Origin: Daedaleopsis sinensis
Lineage: Eukaryota; Basidiomycota; Agaricomycetes; Polyporales; Polyporaceae
Direction of reading: 5' to 3'
NCBI GenBank assembly: GCA_033807695.1
Contig: CM066302.1
Span: 1,178,001 to 1,242,000, forward strand
Length of the DNA: 64,000 nt
This document shows, piece by piece, positions 26,735 to 40,500 of this stretch. The notes below the pieces were generated by a model. The model was not told where the DNA came from, made no database searches, and saw only the letters and a list, made by a program, of their open reading frames with translations. Positions within the stretch are counted from its first letter, which is position 1, and each line of letters opens with the position of its first letter. The position numbers and the translations under genes are program-made.

Positions 26735-29553
26735 ATGGCCAGCCAGCAACCTCCTTCGCCCACAGGTTCTGTGCAGAAGCTTGAAGAGGGTCCTGTGATG
26801 CGCGACGCTGCTTATGCCGACGGTACCTACCACCAGGCGCGTCTCGGCGACACGCCCATCCGGAAGCACTTCTTCTCGCCACCTGATGGTGCGCTCGCAG
26901 ACGCTGTCAATCAGGACGCGGACGGCGTGGAGTTCACCGAAGAGGAGGAGGTAAGGCGTCCAGATTCCACGACGTGCAATGGCCGACTTCAAGGGTTCGG
27001 AGATCTTTGGGAAATCGGTCGGAACATGAGACACTCCGACCGATTTCTGACATGATCTCCAAGCACTGGAAGTTCGTCATTTTGGGACGGCTTCCCAGCC
27101 TGTGAATGGGAGGCTAGACAGGGAACTGGGCCCGATGGCCGGAAAGTGTCTTGACGGTCTGTATCCTGCCATAGACCAAAGGCTACCACATTGTGGACCA
27201 GGACACGAAGACTGTTAGGGCATTGCCAAAGCTCTTTCTGGTTACCAGCCACCCTTCATAGGCTGGGAGGTCGTTCGAAATTGATCACTTTCCTGCCTTA
27301 CGACATATCTGGAAAACGCGCCGGAATGTCGTTTGGCTATTGCACGTCGCAAGCACGCCGTGATCGGCTTTGACACGTCCCGGCTCTTTTCGGAACGCTC
27401 ATTCTACCCACAGAAAGCCGTACGCCGCAAAATCGACATCAGGGTTCTCAGTCTGGTCGTTGCCAGCTACATCTGTGCGTTCAAGACGCGGCTACACTGA
27501 TATATGGAATCATACTGACACGTTGTCGCCTGTGAAGTCAACCAGTTTGGTACGTCCGTGATCTATGAGGATGATATTGCTGCCAGGTGTACAGTACTCA
27601 GCATTGATTAGATCGCACGAACATGTGTGTAAAAAGTATCATCTCATTCCGCTCCCTTACTCATTGTGGGCACAGTGGAAACGCTCATGTCCTCAAGGCA
27701 TTCAACCAGAATTTCGGCATCACGAACAATAACAAATGGACGCTCGCGCTCAGCATTTTCTACGTTGGGTATTGCCTACTCGAGATGCCTGCCAACGTCC
27801 TGCAGCGTCACATTGGAGCGAACCGCTTGTAAGTCTTCTTGAAACAAGGCGCTATCTCACTAACGAATGTCAGTTTTTTCATGTCCTTGTTATGGTGGGG
27901 CATCGCGTCCCTCTCTTTCACCTACGCGAAGGGCTATGCCGGCCTTCTCGTTCTACGGTCCGTTCCCCGACTAAACGATACTCCTCGCGAATTCTTAACG
28001 GTGTGTGCAGAGTCCTACTGGGAATCGGTGAGGCCGGTTACTATGCTGGTATGATCTACTATCTGTCCTTCTGGTACAAACGGTGGGTAGCGTTATAGCA
28101 TGGTTGGACACTAGTATTCATCTATTCACAGATCAGAGCTTGCAATGCGGATCAGTCTGTGCATGACCGGCACCCTTCCAGGTGCCATCGGAGTGAGTCC
28201 ACCCGGATCGACTGCTTTATCTACGAGAGCTCAACTTCAAACAGGGTTTGCTTGCCTTTGGACTTGTTCGTGCCCACACAGACAAGCTCGACGGGTGTGT
28301 AGATATATCGACTCTCACTTCGTAACGACGCTGACCAGTCTACTCGCACAGCTGGCAGTTCCTCTTCCTTGTATGAACACATATCCTCCCCGCGTGCGCC
28401 ATACTCATATGCAACTCTCCAGATCGAGGCGATCCCGACGCTGATCATGGCCTTCGCGATTCTCGCGTTCCTCCCGTCCTTCCCCTTCTCTTCCTCGTTC
28501 CTCACGCCGCGCGAGAAGGCTATCGCACAGGCCCGCGTGAACCGCGACCACCGCCCGCAGTCGCACGGCGGCATGACCGGCTGGCAGGGCTTCAAGGCGA
28601 TCGTGAACGACCCGCACGCGTGGCTCCTCATGACCGTTTACGCCAGCTGTGAGTCCTGGTACCCCTTCCCATCCTACACGGGCTCACATCGACACCCGGG
28701 CAGTCAACGTCGGCGTTGCGACCGTCTCGTACTTCCTGCCCACGGTCAGTCTCCTCCTTCCCCCTCCTTTTGGCGTATAAACACGTCCTGACCCCCTCCC
28801 TTGTGCCCCGTAGCTGATCAACGCGCTCGGCTTCACCCCGATCGCCTCCCAGGGCCTCACTGTTGCGCCGTACGCCGTCGGCTGGCTGATGGTCTTCTTC
28901 CAGGCGTGGCACAGCGACCGCACGCGCGACCGCGGGTACCACGTCATGCTCTCAACCGCGACCGCGTGCGTCGGGTACATCGTGCTCGCGGCGCTCGCGC
29001 GGGGGGGCAACACCTCGAACCTCATCGGGGGCCGCTACTTTGCGCTCTTCCTCGTCGTCGGCGGCAACTACAGCCTGTTCCCGCTCGTGATGAGCTGGGC
29101 GGCGAACGTGTTCTCGCCGACGTCGAAGCGCGGCGTCGGGACTGCGTTCATCGTGTCGATCTCGAACTGCGTGTCGATGTGAGTGCCGCGCGTGACGCCG
29201 TGATACCGTATCGTGCGGCCGTGCTGACGGATTGTCCGCAGTGCATCCCCGCAGGTGTACTTCGACCCCGAGGATGACTTCCAGAAAGGGCACGCGATCG
29301 CTGCTGGGTACGTCCTGCTCCTGCCGGCCTCCCGATACCTCGCCTCGTGCTGACCGGATGCGCGCCTTCCCTTCCCAGGTGCCTGTTCCTCTCGTTCCTC
29401 GCGGCGTTCGCGCTGCGCACACGGCTCGCGTACAAGAACAGGAAGAATGCGGAGCGCGTGCGCGCGATGGACGCGGCGGAGAAGGCCGCGCCCGCCGCAG
29501 GAGTGCATGCCGAGGTGCACGACGACGACCCGCGCTACGTGTACATGACTTGA
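26735..29553 (+). CDS. MFS transporter, ACS (Dal5/Tna1-like) family, 15 exons with micro-exons
   Basis: Proton-linked organic anion permease of the fungal ACS family; substrate unknown. The model gives 537 residues. Exons are 26735-26950, 27414-27474, 27538-27549, 27612-27624, 27676-27828, 27874-27957, 28011-28082, 28132-28192, 28245-28294, 28352-28370, 28423-28648, 28704-28744, 28814-29178, 29242-29307 and 29379-29553. The third, fourth and tenth are only 12, 13 and 19 nt. They are needed to rebuild the family signatures NQFDRTNIGNAHVLKAFN and KLDGWQFLFLIEAIPTL, which supports them. Other family blocks are VLLGIGEAGYYAGMIYYLSF, MTGWQGFKAIVNDPHAW and SWAANVFSPTSKRGVGTAFI. Twelve membrane helices are expected. 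Intron 1 is unusually long (463 bp) and holds hairpins. One donor (GTCCGT at 27958) is weak. Confidence 0.9.
27011..27047. repeat. 13-bp perfect inverted repeat in MFS intron 1
   Basis: GAAATCGGTCGGA and its exact reverse complement are separated by 11 nt. A second, shorter inverted repeat (CCAGCC/GGCTGG) lies near 27247-27268 in the same intron. This could be a small insertion or a structured intron. Confidence 0.75.
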
Positions 29554-29596
29554 GGTCTGGGGGAGTACGAGGTGTGCACTGTGTGCACTGTGTAAC

Positions 29597-29602
29597 AATA
29601 AA
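29597..29602 (+). terminator. AATAAA polyadenylation signal of MFS gene
   Basis: A consensus AATAAA lies 44 nt past the MFS stop codon in a GT-rich context. Confidence 0.5.
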
Positions 29603-30147
29603 TGTACTCAGACTGTATGTGGTGACGACCTGTTACGGGGCAATTCTTTACTTGGTATTACAGTAATGTGTACCCTGATTCCTTCACGAACACGTTAACT
29701 TTGCTCTAACGACTGCCCCAGTGGGGGTCCAACTCTTCCTACTTGTACGTCCCGAAACTATCTGAAAGGTTGTGTGTTAGTATCAGACACGGACCGGACA
29801 CTCCGTAGGAATCATACGGCGCTTAAGCATCGAGCATAGGACCATGACCACGTGATACACTACTACTACAAACTCTCCCGGGCCTTTCTGCTGCAGCGTC
29901 GCCAAAGCTTCCCTGACACCCTTCTGAACGCGTGTATAGATGAGTGTCATAAATGTGCTTTAGCACGCAGGTCGTTATCCGCAACGGCAGTCTTTCGAAA
30001 TTTGCATAGGCCTACTACGCCGAGTCGCCGAGAGCGTCAACGTATGTTGATGGCCGCCTTCAACTTTCCTATGACACACTAGTAAGTGAGCCGCAGTAGC
30101 ACCCCTAATAGTAACAGCCTCCAACCTACCAACTACACACCGTCGCG

Positions 30148-30285
30148 CTGACGCGTCAGTCACACGGTGACTTGGCACCGATCAAAGTCGAGGTACAAGC
30201 CACTATCCCAGGATACGACGCGTAAGCCATCTTCTAATTCGATTGCGAGTCCTGCGACGCGTCAGCGGTTGAGCTGACATATATA
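30148..30285 (+). promoter_or_regulatory. ABC transporter promoter: three ACGCGT sites and a TATA-like element
   Basis: ACGCGT occurs at 30151-30156, 30218-30223 and 30257-30262. The first sits in a perfect 12-bp palindrome, CTGACGCGTCAG, and the third shares the ACGCGTCAG half. ATATATA follows at 30279-30285, 48 bp before the ATG. The motif is a 6-bp palindrome seen rarely elsewhere in the window, so three in 112 bp is notable. Confidence 0.5.
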
Positions 30286-30332
30286 CTCCGTACCCTCATG
30301 CGACTAGGTAACATTTTCCGGGTCCCGCAACC

Positions 30333-33300
30333 ATGTCGTCCGAGTCCAGGTGCGCGAGGCCAACCATAGTGCATCCCTCTTCTCTCGTGTCGAATGCGAC
30401 TCACGCTCTGACAGCATACCCTGGAACAGCATGGATATGCTCCCGCTCTACGGTGCATGCGTCTCCATCGTCACGCTCGCTGCTCACGCCATGTATACTG
30501 GCTGGAAGCACCGCACCTCTAAAGAAACATCCGGCCACGCGCCTCAGTCAAGGCCACCCATAACCACAGCAGCAACAGGAGCAACGGGAGCGCTATCGGT
30601 TTTCCTCTACAGGCTGGCTCGGTTCATTTGCTGTGTGCTTTTGCTCAGCCTCTCCCTCACAGCCCTCAGCGGACAGAACGGCGGCATCTCGTGGGCAGGC
30701 CTCGTTCAGAGCCAAGTCCTCCTCTATGTGCGTGTCTCTGCTCGAGTCACTCTCCCCGAACTTGAAGTCCGAAGCTTAGCTGACGATTCCGCCAGGCATA
30801 CACAGTCGCTCTCGCGGCTCTGTGCGTGCTTAAGCTCGGTCGCACGGACACCTCGGTCTTCTCCTATCACTTGACGTCGGTCCTGTGTCTCACCCTGACG
30901 GTCTACATGTACCGCGACGTGCTCCCGCTGTTCTTCAGAGACCAGCGCCCAGCAGACGCTAGAGAAGGGTCCCTCCTTTGGATCAAGCTGTTCTTCCTCT
31001 TCGCGGCCGCCGCCGGCATCCCCCTATCGACGCCTCGCCCGTGCAAGCCTTCGGACCCTAGCGTGAGCAGTCACCGGAACCGGACGTATCACTCATACAC
31101 TCATCATTGCTGCAGGAACTCACTAGTAGGGAGCCGAGCAAGCAGCAAACCGCCTCCGTCTTGTCCTTCGTTGTTTTCGGCTGGCTGGATGGCATGGTCG
31201 CGAAAGCATCACGCGTCAATCATCTTCCTCTCAGCGACTTTCCTCCCCTCGCCGCCGCGAACACCACGAAGAGACTAGCGGAGCGCAGCTTCCCGGTGCG
31301 TAGCGCTCGCCTGTGATGCTTGTTCTGGCCGTGCTCACTGACTGTGGGGACAGTTCGTGGACCCCTTCGAGCTCGGGAAGGACAAACACATCTTCTGGGC
31401 GTACCTGAGCGTATACTGTGAGTCGCGCAGGATGACTTCCGTCTGCCCCTCATCCCTCGCACTCACTGCCATACAGACTGGGACTTTGGTCTGTACGCGC
31501 TGCTCGCAATCGTTTCGGTGGGTCTGGCTGCCTCAAGCTTCTCTGCGCCTGGCTTCCGCTCTGACGATTCTGTTTAAGTCGTTCATGTACCTCTCTCGGA
31601 TCATTGCTACCCAGGGACTTCTTGCGTAAGTGGCAGCGGGATGGGACACGTCAGATACGCTGCAGCAGACTAATCGACTCGATAGGTACCTGGAGGTCGG
31701 TGGCCATCGCTCGTCCATCTACCCGTGGACATGGGCTGTCGTGCTATTCGTCGGGCCCACCATCATCACTCTGACCGAGGAATGGTACCAATGGCTCATG
31801 GTCAGTACTAGTTTCCCTTCTGTCTCTCCTTCGCTCTTTCGTTCTCGGGCTCACATCTTGCACGCCCACAGCACGTGCAAAGTGCCCGCATGCAGGCTAT
31901 CCTCACCGAGCTGCTGTTCCAGCACGCGCTCCGCATTCGCGTGAAGGCGGACACCCCGCAGGGCCCGGACGAGCCCGAGGCAGGCGGTGCCAAGGCCAAG
32001 GATAACGATAAGGATAGCCAGACGCATCTCGCCGGACGGCTCAGCACCCTCGTCACGGTCGACATCGAGAACATCAAGAACGGGAACAAGTTCTGGCTTC
32101 AGCTCCGTGGGTATCCACATGGCATGAGTATGTGTGCGAGAAAGACTCTGCTGACCAGCATCGTCTCAAAGTCGTCAAGGTGCCGTTCCTTGTAGGGTGC
32201 TCTTTGGTCTATGTCTACAAGATCCTGGGATGGAGGTACGCACTCTCACTAATCCTTTGATCGTTTCTTTGAGGGACTGAGCATTGCGGCCTCCCCGGCT
32301 GTCAGCGCGCTCGTTGGGCTGGGAGCCATATGTGTCCTCGTGCCAGTGCCTGGGTACCTCAGTAGCTGGATTCAGCGCTACCAGGCGGACATGATGAAGA
32401 AGGTACCGGAACTTCTCATTTGCTCCACGTACATCCCACCCCAACGTGATAATGATTTCTAGACGGATGCGCGGGTGCAGTCGATCAATGAGAGCAGGTA
32501 TCCTCTTTCCCGCATAAAAGATAGATACTCATACCTAGTCTAGCACTTGGTGTCGTCCGGATGGTCAAGCTGTTCGGTTGGGAAGCCCGAGTGGCAGAAA
32601 AGATCAAGGAACGCCGAGAGGCGGAACTTGCATACCTTCGTACTACGAGGTTCTTGGAGCTCACAAACAATCTGATTAAGTAGGTGTTGTTACTTGTCTG
32701 AATAGCTATTGGCGTGCGCTCACCCTAATCCACAGCTTCACGATCCCTCTCGTTACGATGGCTATTACATTCGGCTCATATGTTAGTGTCCATCGCGTGA
32801 GCTGCATCCTAACGAGTTGTAGACGCTGACCTGCCTGCTGCAGACAATCTTGCAACACGGGGAGCTTACAGGTACATATGTCATGCATCCTACGTAACCT
32901 AACTTCTACTCGCCAACTCACCACCCATTCCAGCATCCCGACTGTTCGCTACTTTCATTGGTGGGTCTTCAAGTCTGTCATGGAGCAACTGACCCTCTGA
33001 ACGCAACCATAGCATTCTCGCAGATCCAGCAGCAATTCCACCTGACCTTCTACGCCATCCCCGTCTGCACCCAAGGCAAGGTTTCCCCAATGATTCTGAC
33101 GCACGGCTCTGACGAACCATGTATCATCATAGCCAAAGTGTCTCTCGACCGCATAAACGACCTCTTACACAATGTACGTCCCCTCTTCTCCGCATGTCTC
33201 AGCCCGCCTTAAATCTATGTGATGTAGACGGAACTGCTCGACGAATTCGAGGGCAAGAAGGCGAATCCTCCCCGTGGCCGCGACCCCGCAACCGCGGACG

Positions 33301-36300
33301 CAGACTTCGCAATCCCCATAGCAGACGGAGGCGTGCTCGGCATCGGACACACTACCTTCACATGGGCTAACAACGGATCGCGGAACCCATCAGCTTCTTC
33401 AACTCCGGCCATATCGGGCAGCGGGCGCCGGCGCACGTTCTCGCTCACCGTGGACGATGCTGTCGTCTTCAAGCGCGGACGCATCAACCTGATCGTTGGC
33501 CCGACAGGATGCGGGAAGACATCGCTGCTTATGGCTCTGCTAGGTACGCCTGCACACTCGTGGAATGGAAACTCACTCTGACCGTTTGCCCTTGTCTGTC
33601 GCGCAGGAGAGATGCACGCGGTACCCTCAGGGCCTGGGGCGTTCGTGAGCCTGCCGAGGACTGGTGGAGTCGCGTATGCAGCGCAGGAGTCGTGGATTCA
33701 GAACGAGACGATCCGGGTACGTGACCTTCGGCTCGCCACAGTTCCGATAGTTCTCAGAGAAGCATATCACAGGACAACATTCTCTTCGGCGCGCCGTATG
33801 ATGAGACTAGGTATAATAAGGGTAGGTGACATTGGGCTGGAGTGGTATCACGCGCCGGCTTCGATTAGTACTTGGAAAGAGGACTGATGGCTCGGACAGT
33901 CATCAAGCAATGCGCGCTCGAGCGCGATCTGAGTTTGTTCGATGCAGGTGACAAGACGGAGGTCGGAGAGAAGGGGATCACTCTGAGGTGAATGTCTACC
34001 TCAATTTGCTCATGAGCTCGCTCGACATGCAGTTTCACTCATTAAGATATTCAGTGGCGGTCAGAAGGTCTGTTCACGCAACGTGGAGCGGTAGGTATGT
34101 ATGATGTCGAACTCACCGGACCACCGCAGGCACGCATCACCTTGGCTCGCGCCGTTTACTCCTCTGCTGAGATCTTGCTACTGGACGATGTACGTGTTCA
34201 TATACCACTCGTGCTCACTCACACAGCTCACCCTCATACCAGGTCCTGGCTGCCCTCGACGTGCACACAGGCCGTTGGATTGTCGACAAATGCCTCAGAG
34301 GCGACCTCGTCTGCGGACGTACCGTCGTCCTAGTCGTAAGTGCTGTTGGTTATTCAGAGACTTCCTATATGCATAAGCCTATCGTTATGACAGAGCCATA
34401 ACGTCGCGCTGGTGAAACCAGTCGCTGACTTCGTCGTCGCACTCGGAACCGACGGGCGGATCGTCAGCCAGGGATCCCTCGACAAGGCGCTCCAGGAGGA
34501 TCGCGAGCTCATGGAGGAACTAGTTACCGAAGAGCAGGAACTTGAGAAGGAAGAAGACATCCTTGACGAACCCGAGCTCGATGGTAATGATTCGGAGGGT
34601 CGTACTTCTGGAAAGCTGGTCGTAACAGAAGAGATCGGCGAGGGTCGTGTCCGCTGGGACGCATGTGAGATATGCTCTGACTTGTGCTTCAGTGTGTCGA
34701 TCTCTGACTCGTTCGAAGTGCAACTGTACCTCAAGAACACTTCCAGCGTGCCATGGCTATACTGGAGCATCTATATCGGCACACTGTGTCTGACACACGC
34801 TCTCATCAATAGTCAGGTGCTGAACTCGTCAATAACCTCTTAGAACATGTGCGCCCGATACTGAGATTGCGTCCACCAGACATACGCCCTAGGCTACTGG
34901 GCTGCGCAGTACGAACATCATTTGCCCTCGGAGGTCTCGGTATTCTAGTAAGTTGTCCATCTTGCGACTCGATGCATCGGTACTCATTGAACTTTCAAGC
35001 TACTTATCACTCTTCTTTCTCCTCATCATCCTAGCCCTCGTGGCCTACGCCGGAACCTGGGCAACGTATATCTATGGCTCGGATCGGGCATCAAGGGTAA
35101 TCCACAGAGACCTCGTTCACTCGGTCCTCGGCTCCACGCTTAGGTACCGCTTCACCATCCATTCATCAACTACTTCGTTGACTGACCACTCGTTTACCGG
35201 CAGGTGGTTTGACATGACACCCACTTCCCGCATCGTGGCCAGATGCACCGCAGACGTCCAAGCTGGTACGCGCTCGCCTTCTGCTGCACCGTGTCACTGC
35301 ACCGAGTGACGATGACGCCTTCCAGTGGATAGCGCTATCCCTCGCACTCTGCTATCCTTGATAGAGGCGACGGTGTTCATGCTGATCAGGCTCCTTACCA
35401 CGACCGTTATGGCTCCATTCTTTATCATGCCTGCAGTGGCCGCCGCTGCGCTCGGAGGATGGCTGAGCTCCGTGTATATGCGTGCGCAGCTCTGCGTGAA
35501 GCGCGAGCTGAGCAACGCACGCGCACCCGTCATCGGACACTTTGGCTCGGCGATATCCGGTCTGGGTAAGTGTTCGCCCCATGGGTGTTTGACTGGAAAA
35601 ATATTGACTTGCGTCCCCCCTACGCGCAGTGTCCATTCGTGCATATGGCGCACAGGAACGGTTCAAGAGGGAGTCGTACGCGAGGATGGACAAGTACAAT
35701 CGTGCTATGCTGACATACGATGCGCTTAATCGGTGAGTCGCACAACAAGTCGGCAATATCCTTCCATGCGGACTTATGTGTTCAGTTGGATCACTATCCG
35801 AAGCGACATACTCGGCACTGCACTCTCTGCGCTCCTCGCGCTATACCTTGTGAACGACGCTAACCTCAGCGCATCAAATGCGGGCTTCACGTTATCGATG
35901 GCTCGTGCGTGGTCTCTCGTCATTTGCTTCATGAAACCCTTGGGTTTTTGACTCGGCCAACAGTCGGCTTCAGCATCAACATCCTCTTCTGGATGAGGAC
36001 CATGAACGATTTCCAGGTGACAGGTGCGCACACCCATATCATCACTCTCCTGCAATACAGCTGACATACCTTGCATACAGCAAATAGGTCAGTGGACATG
36101 ACGGACAAAGCGCATAGCTGTCTGATGTTGCATACATGTCTAGCTTGGAGCGGATCAAGCAGTACATGGAGATAGAACAGGAGCCAAAGACGACCGAAGA
36201 AGGGGTTCCTCCGGCATACTGGCCTGCTAGTGGAGACTTGCGCGTGGAGAACCTTTCTGCGCGATACTCCGCCGTGAGTTGCTCTGATAAAGTTATTTAT

Positions 36301-37500
36301 CTTATCCTTTCACTAATATGCTGGTAGGATGGCCCGGAGGCTCTCCACGACCTTTCATTTGAGGTGAAATCAGGAGAACGTATAGGAATTGGTACGCGTT
36401 CTAGCGCTTTCTCTCCTAGTGGATTGGAATCGATATCACTGACACTCTCCGATCTCAGTTGGTCGTACGGGAAGTGGGAAGGTTGCTTCATGGTTTCATT
36501 CCCTTCACCATTCGCGTCATTAACCTCGCTCAACAGAGCTCGTTGACTCTCTCACTTCTGCGGTGCATACTGACTTCGGGAAGGGTGTATTATGACGGAA
36601 TCGAGACGCACTCGATCAACCTCGATGCCCTTCGCTCTAGCATCACTATCATACCCCAGATCGTAAGTGACCCCTTCTGCTGTTCTATCCCTTTGTCCGT
36701 CCATCACCCTGAGCATCGTCGTCGTTCTACAGCCCGAGTTGTTGAGTGGAAGCTTGCGCGAAAACTTGGATCCGTTCAGCGTGCACGACGATGCGACTCT
36801 GAACGACGCGCTGCGTGCGGCTGGGCTGTTCTCTCTCCAAAGAGAAACCGACCATGCGAGCATCACTCTAGATACTCCTATCGCGGACGGGGGCAGCAAC
36901 CTGTCGGTGGGTCAAAGGCAGATCATCGCGCTCGCTCGCGCTATGGTCCGTCGGAGCAAACTGTTGATCCTTGACGAAGGCAAGTTGCGCCACTGTCTCG
37001 AGAAGTCCAGTTGTTGATGCCTAATACTATCTCGTGCAGCCACTTCTGCTATCGGTAAGTACGCCGGTGACTGGTCTTCCACGTCGTGAGCTGACTGCAG
37101 CTTGTCTCGTAGACTACGATACGGACGCGATCATACAGAAGTCGCTTCGGGAAGAGCTGGGGAGGGATGTCACGGTTCTTACCATCGCCCACCGTCTTCA
37201 GAGCATCATGGACGCAGACAAGATCGTGAGTGCATTCTGCTCATATTTTCGTCAAAGTCGACACTCACCGTACCATACATATAACACCCAGCTGGTACTC
37301 GATGCTGGCCACATTGTGAGTACACAAACTATCATCAGTATGCCTACAGAGTTGCTGAGGATCGCTCCCGGCATCAGGTCGAATTCGACAAGCCTAGAGC
37401 ACTGCTTCAAAAGGAAGGAGGTTACTTCCGCAGTCTCGTGGATGGGAGTGGCGACAGGGCCGTCTTGTACGCGATGGCTGATGCATCTTTGAGCAGATAA
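30333..37500 (+). CDS. ABCC-type full ABC transporter with N-terminal TMD0
   Basis: A multidrug-resistance-associated (ABCC) transporter that uses ATP to move conjugates or bile-acid-like compounds, usually into the vacuole or out of the cell. Order: a short first exon (MSSES) joined by a GT-AG intron to [15 protein letters not shown]; a hydrophobic TMD0 (30.4-31.8 kb); the first membrane domain, with [23 protein letters not shown]1 with Walker [35 protein letters not shown], signature [16 protein letters not shown] and Walker B ILLLDDVLAALD; an acidic linker; the second membrane domain; NBD2 with [16 protein letters not shown], signature [17 protein letters not shown], Walker B LLILDEATSAID and [14 protein letters not shown]. 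The asymmetric Asp/Glu after the two Walker B strands is normal for ABCC. There are some thirty introns, a few with uncertain borders, so the protein length (about 1,400-1,500) is estimated. It looks closest to the fungal Ybt1/Bpt1 group (inference). Confidence 0.88.
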
Positions 37501-40500
37501 CCATGAACAGTGGCCATGGAGAGCACCTGGTATAGACTGTAGATGAGTGAGCAATGTGATGCGCGCAATGCATCAGCTTGCTTCTTGTGGCGTACGTACT
37601 CAAAGTATACAAGATTGCGGATGAGTGTTGAGTGGACTTAGCCACTTGTTGTGTATGGCATCTTTTGATGCAAGTTGGAAGTGCGACGGACTCCAGTGGA
37701 TCATGCTACATAGCACAATCATCTCTCGCGCTGCAATCATAAACTATGTAGAGGTGCCCGTGGTTGCGTTTGACCGACGCGGTACTTAGTCACGACGAAA
37801 TGGGAGGCTTTGACTGTGACCTTTGTACTTACGTGGATTATTCCTGGACACAAATTTAGCAAAGGCGGTCTGAGACGTCGACGTCCGACTCGTCGAAGCA
37901 GCCTTCCACTAGTCGGAGGGCGTCTACAATTTAAGTCCGGGCAGGCCCGAGCTTGCCCGAGATTTCCCGCTTACGTCAGCCCCTACCAACCTCCAACCCA
38001 GGGCGACGTACGTGTCCTCAAACTACCACTCTGCCCAGATCTTCTCAAGCTACAGCTCAAGCCGAAGGCCCTGTACAGCAGCTATACGCGTCACTGCGGG
38101 CTTATACCACAACAACACCAAAGAGGGAGGCTCAAGTAAGTCGTCGCTGAGTCCGGAGCCGCCTGTAGTATTGTTCGCGGCCGCCATTGAACCAATGGAT
38201 CAGTACCACTTACACCAACCCATGGTCCTCTCGATGAAGTGACTGTCTTAGAACATCAAAACGGTACAAACGGAGCATCGGCATCATAACGCTTTGTTTC
38301 AAACATACTAGTGACGCTGGAGCACCCCTGGGCTACATCCTCGCTGGCATATTACTCACTGGGAAGGCCTGGTCCAGCAAGACTCTCTCCATCGAAGGAC
38401 ACTCTGCCGCGTGTCTTTCGCTACTTATGTTTCAGTTCGATAAAGTGTCGCTCACTGTGGACACATGTCTGGTGGATCTGACGTAGTCTCACATCGCCAT
38501 AGGCAACCAAGTATGGACAACGTACTCGGTCGGCGAATCAGCATAGGTGTGACCTTCCCCCTGGCCCTGTTCTCCACATATAGACTGACTGATGTCTTTC
38601 TGTAGCTCACAGTCGGGGCATCTGTCGATGGCTCATTTTAATGATCCGCGACCTCTGTGACACCACACGTGCTTTAAATCCGACGCCTCGGGGGCAGTTG
38701 CAAGACGCTCCGACGTGTTTGCCTTGTCCAGCTGGCCTACATTGAACCCTAAATGCTCGTCGATATTACCTTTCGCCTCTTGTCGCCACCGGCTCGACCG
38801 AGGCTGGTTCTGCGCTCACGGCGGTCTCATACCGGCTTGTATGAGCGTCCGTCCGACCATCGTTTGATTTCCGCACGCCTAGCTCATTTCATCTGCTGCG
38901 CAGGGCGCAAGGCACTATGTATACTCTCAGCTCGATTTGCGATGTTCTCTTTACCCGCCGGTCTATGATCCCCAACTAGCGTCTAGTGGACCGTTCTCTC
39001 GAGTTCCGGCCGGACGGCTATGCTGCCTATGCATGTCAATGTCGTGGTGTTGTCCGCACATGCTCGACGGCGAGGTGTCCGATAGATGCTGCTGGCAGGG
39101 GCTCCTGATCTCAACGCACAGGCACTTCTTCATGATGAATGAAACTTAACCGTTGACCCGGTTCAAATTAGGACCTCCCCCTTGGGGCACGTGGTGCGTT
39201 GGTACTACGTCAACATTCTCATTTCGTGGTTACTTATTCTTTAGAGCTAAAAGTGGAGAATCGCTACTCCGAGGGGCATGGGAGATGTTGTTGAGTGCTC
39301 TAATATAAGCTGTGAGTGATCGATTTTACTTATCTCAGGTTACAGCTAAAAATGGTGCCGTCAACGCCGAGTTGTCCGGTACCAGCGCATGGTAAGGCCA
39401 AACTATATGTCCCTATCAACTGAGTACATCGGCTAATGTCCTATAAATGTGTATACACAAGTATACGTAGCTCACCGGACACTCCGGTGATGCCCATTTC
39501 CGTGACCGATGTTTTACGATGTCAGTTGAGTCAACTACGCGTGGGCTACGCGACGTCACCTTCTTCGACTGACATCTATCAGGCCTAGGTCGCGAGATTG
39601 ACACGACGACAACCAATGCTAAACTTGTATCCAGTCGGTCGCGCAAGGGGTGTACCCTTCTTCCGGGTCGACGCGACGCCATCATATTGTACGGTCAGTC
39701 TGACAATCCATCGATCAATATAATTCGCTCTGATGTCGTGCATCTACCGTCTTATACTCACGAGTCTCAATGGGGGACATCGCTCATGTTACTCTTAAGT
39801 CATCGGCGATAGTGAATTATGAATACTCGAATGCGAAATATGACACCGCCCGACATCAATCTAGCGATTCTTGTCCGCTCGACGCATACCTCGACGGCGT
39901 GGCACTGAAAGCTTCACTTCCACTTCGATCACATCGATCTTCCTCGAACGCGCAATATGCCTACGCGTAGCTCTTCGCGCATGGCTTGCCTGCTGCCCCT
40001 CAAAGTAGAGCTCGTAATTTTCACGTACGCATTCTCCTTCTCCCGTGACACTGTGACCAAGTCCACCATCGCGTCTCCCAGGCGGGTGGTAATGATCCCG
40101 GCCCACTGCACCTGGTGATCCCCGGGGCTATTCGCTCTGAGAGCCCATGGAGCTCCCACCGAGACCTGGCCAGCGATAGTATGAAGCACACAAGACATTG
40201 ATCACAGCTTATCGGACGCGCCGAAGCACCCCGCGCGCGCGATGGGTACCGTTACGCGATCCTGGTCACACTTCCGACTGCTGCTTCTGCGCAGACCCCA
40301 GTCGGAAATGCTGATGAGGTGCATGCAGTAAGATCTAGTGCAGACGACAGATGCTGACGCTCACATATGCACATTCTAGGGAATTCTGATAACCCATCCG
40401 CGGCCAGAACTCGGCGCTCGAGCATTCCAGCCGCTCCCGCCAGCTGCGCTTCCAGACACACGTTGCGGCGGTTCTAGTCGAATTGTCCCTGGTGCTCAGG

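Larger units (their letters stand above)
29554..30332. other. Intergenic region upstream of the ABC transporter
   Basis: Holds the MFS 3' UTR and the ABC promoter. No gene is visible. Confidence 0.5.

Noticed and set aside
39140..39200. tRNA-like GGTTCAAAT box
   Set aside because: No matching A box or cloverleaf could be drawn around it. No tRNA gene was found by eye anywhere in the window.
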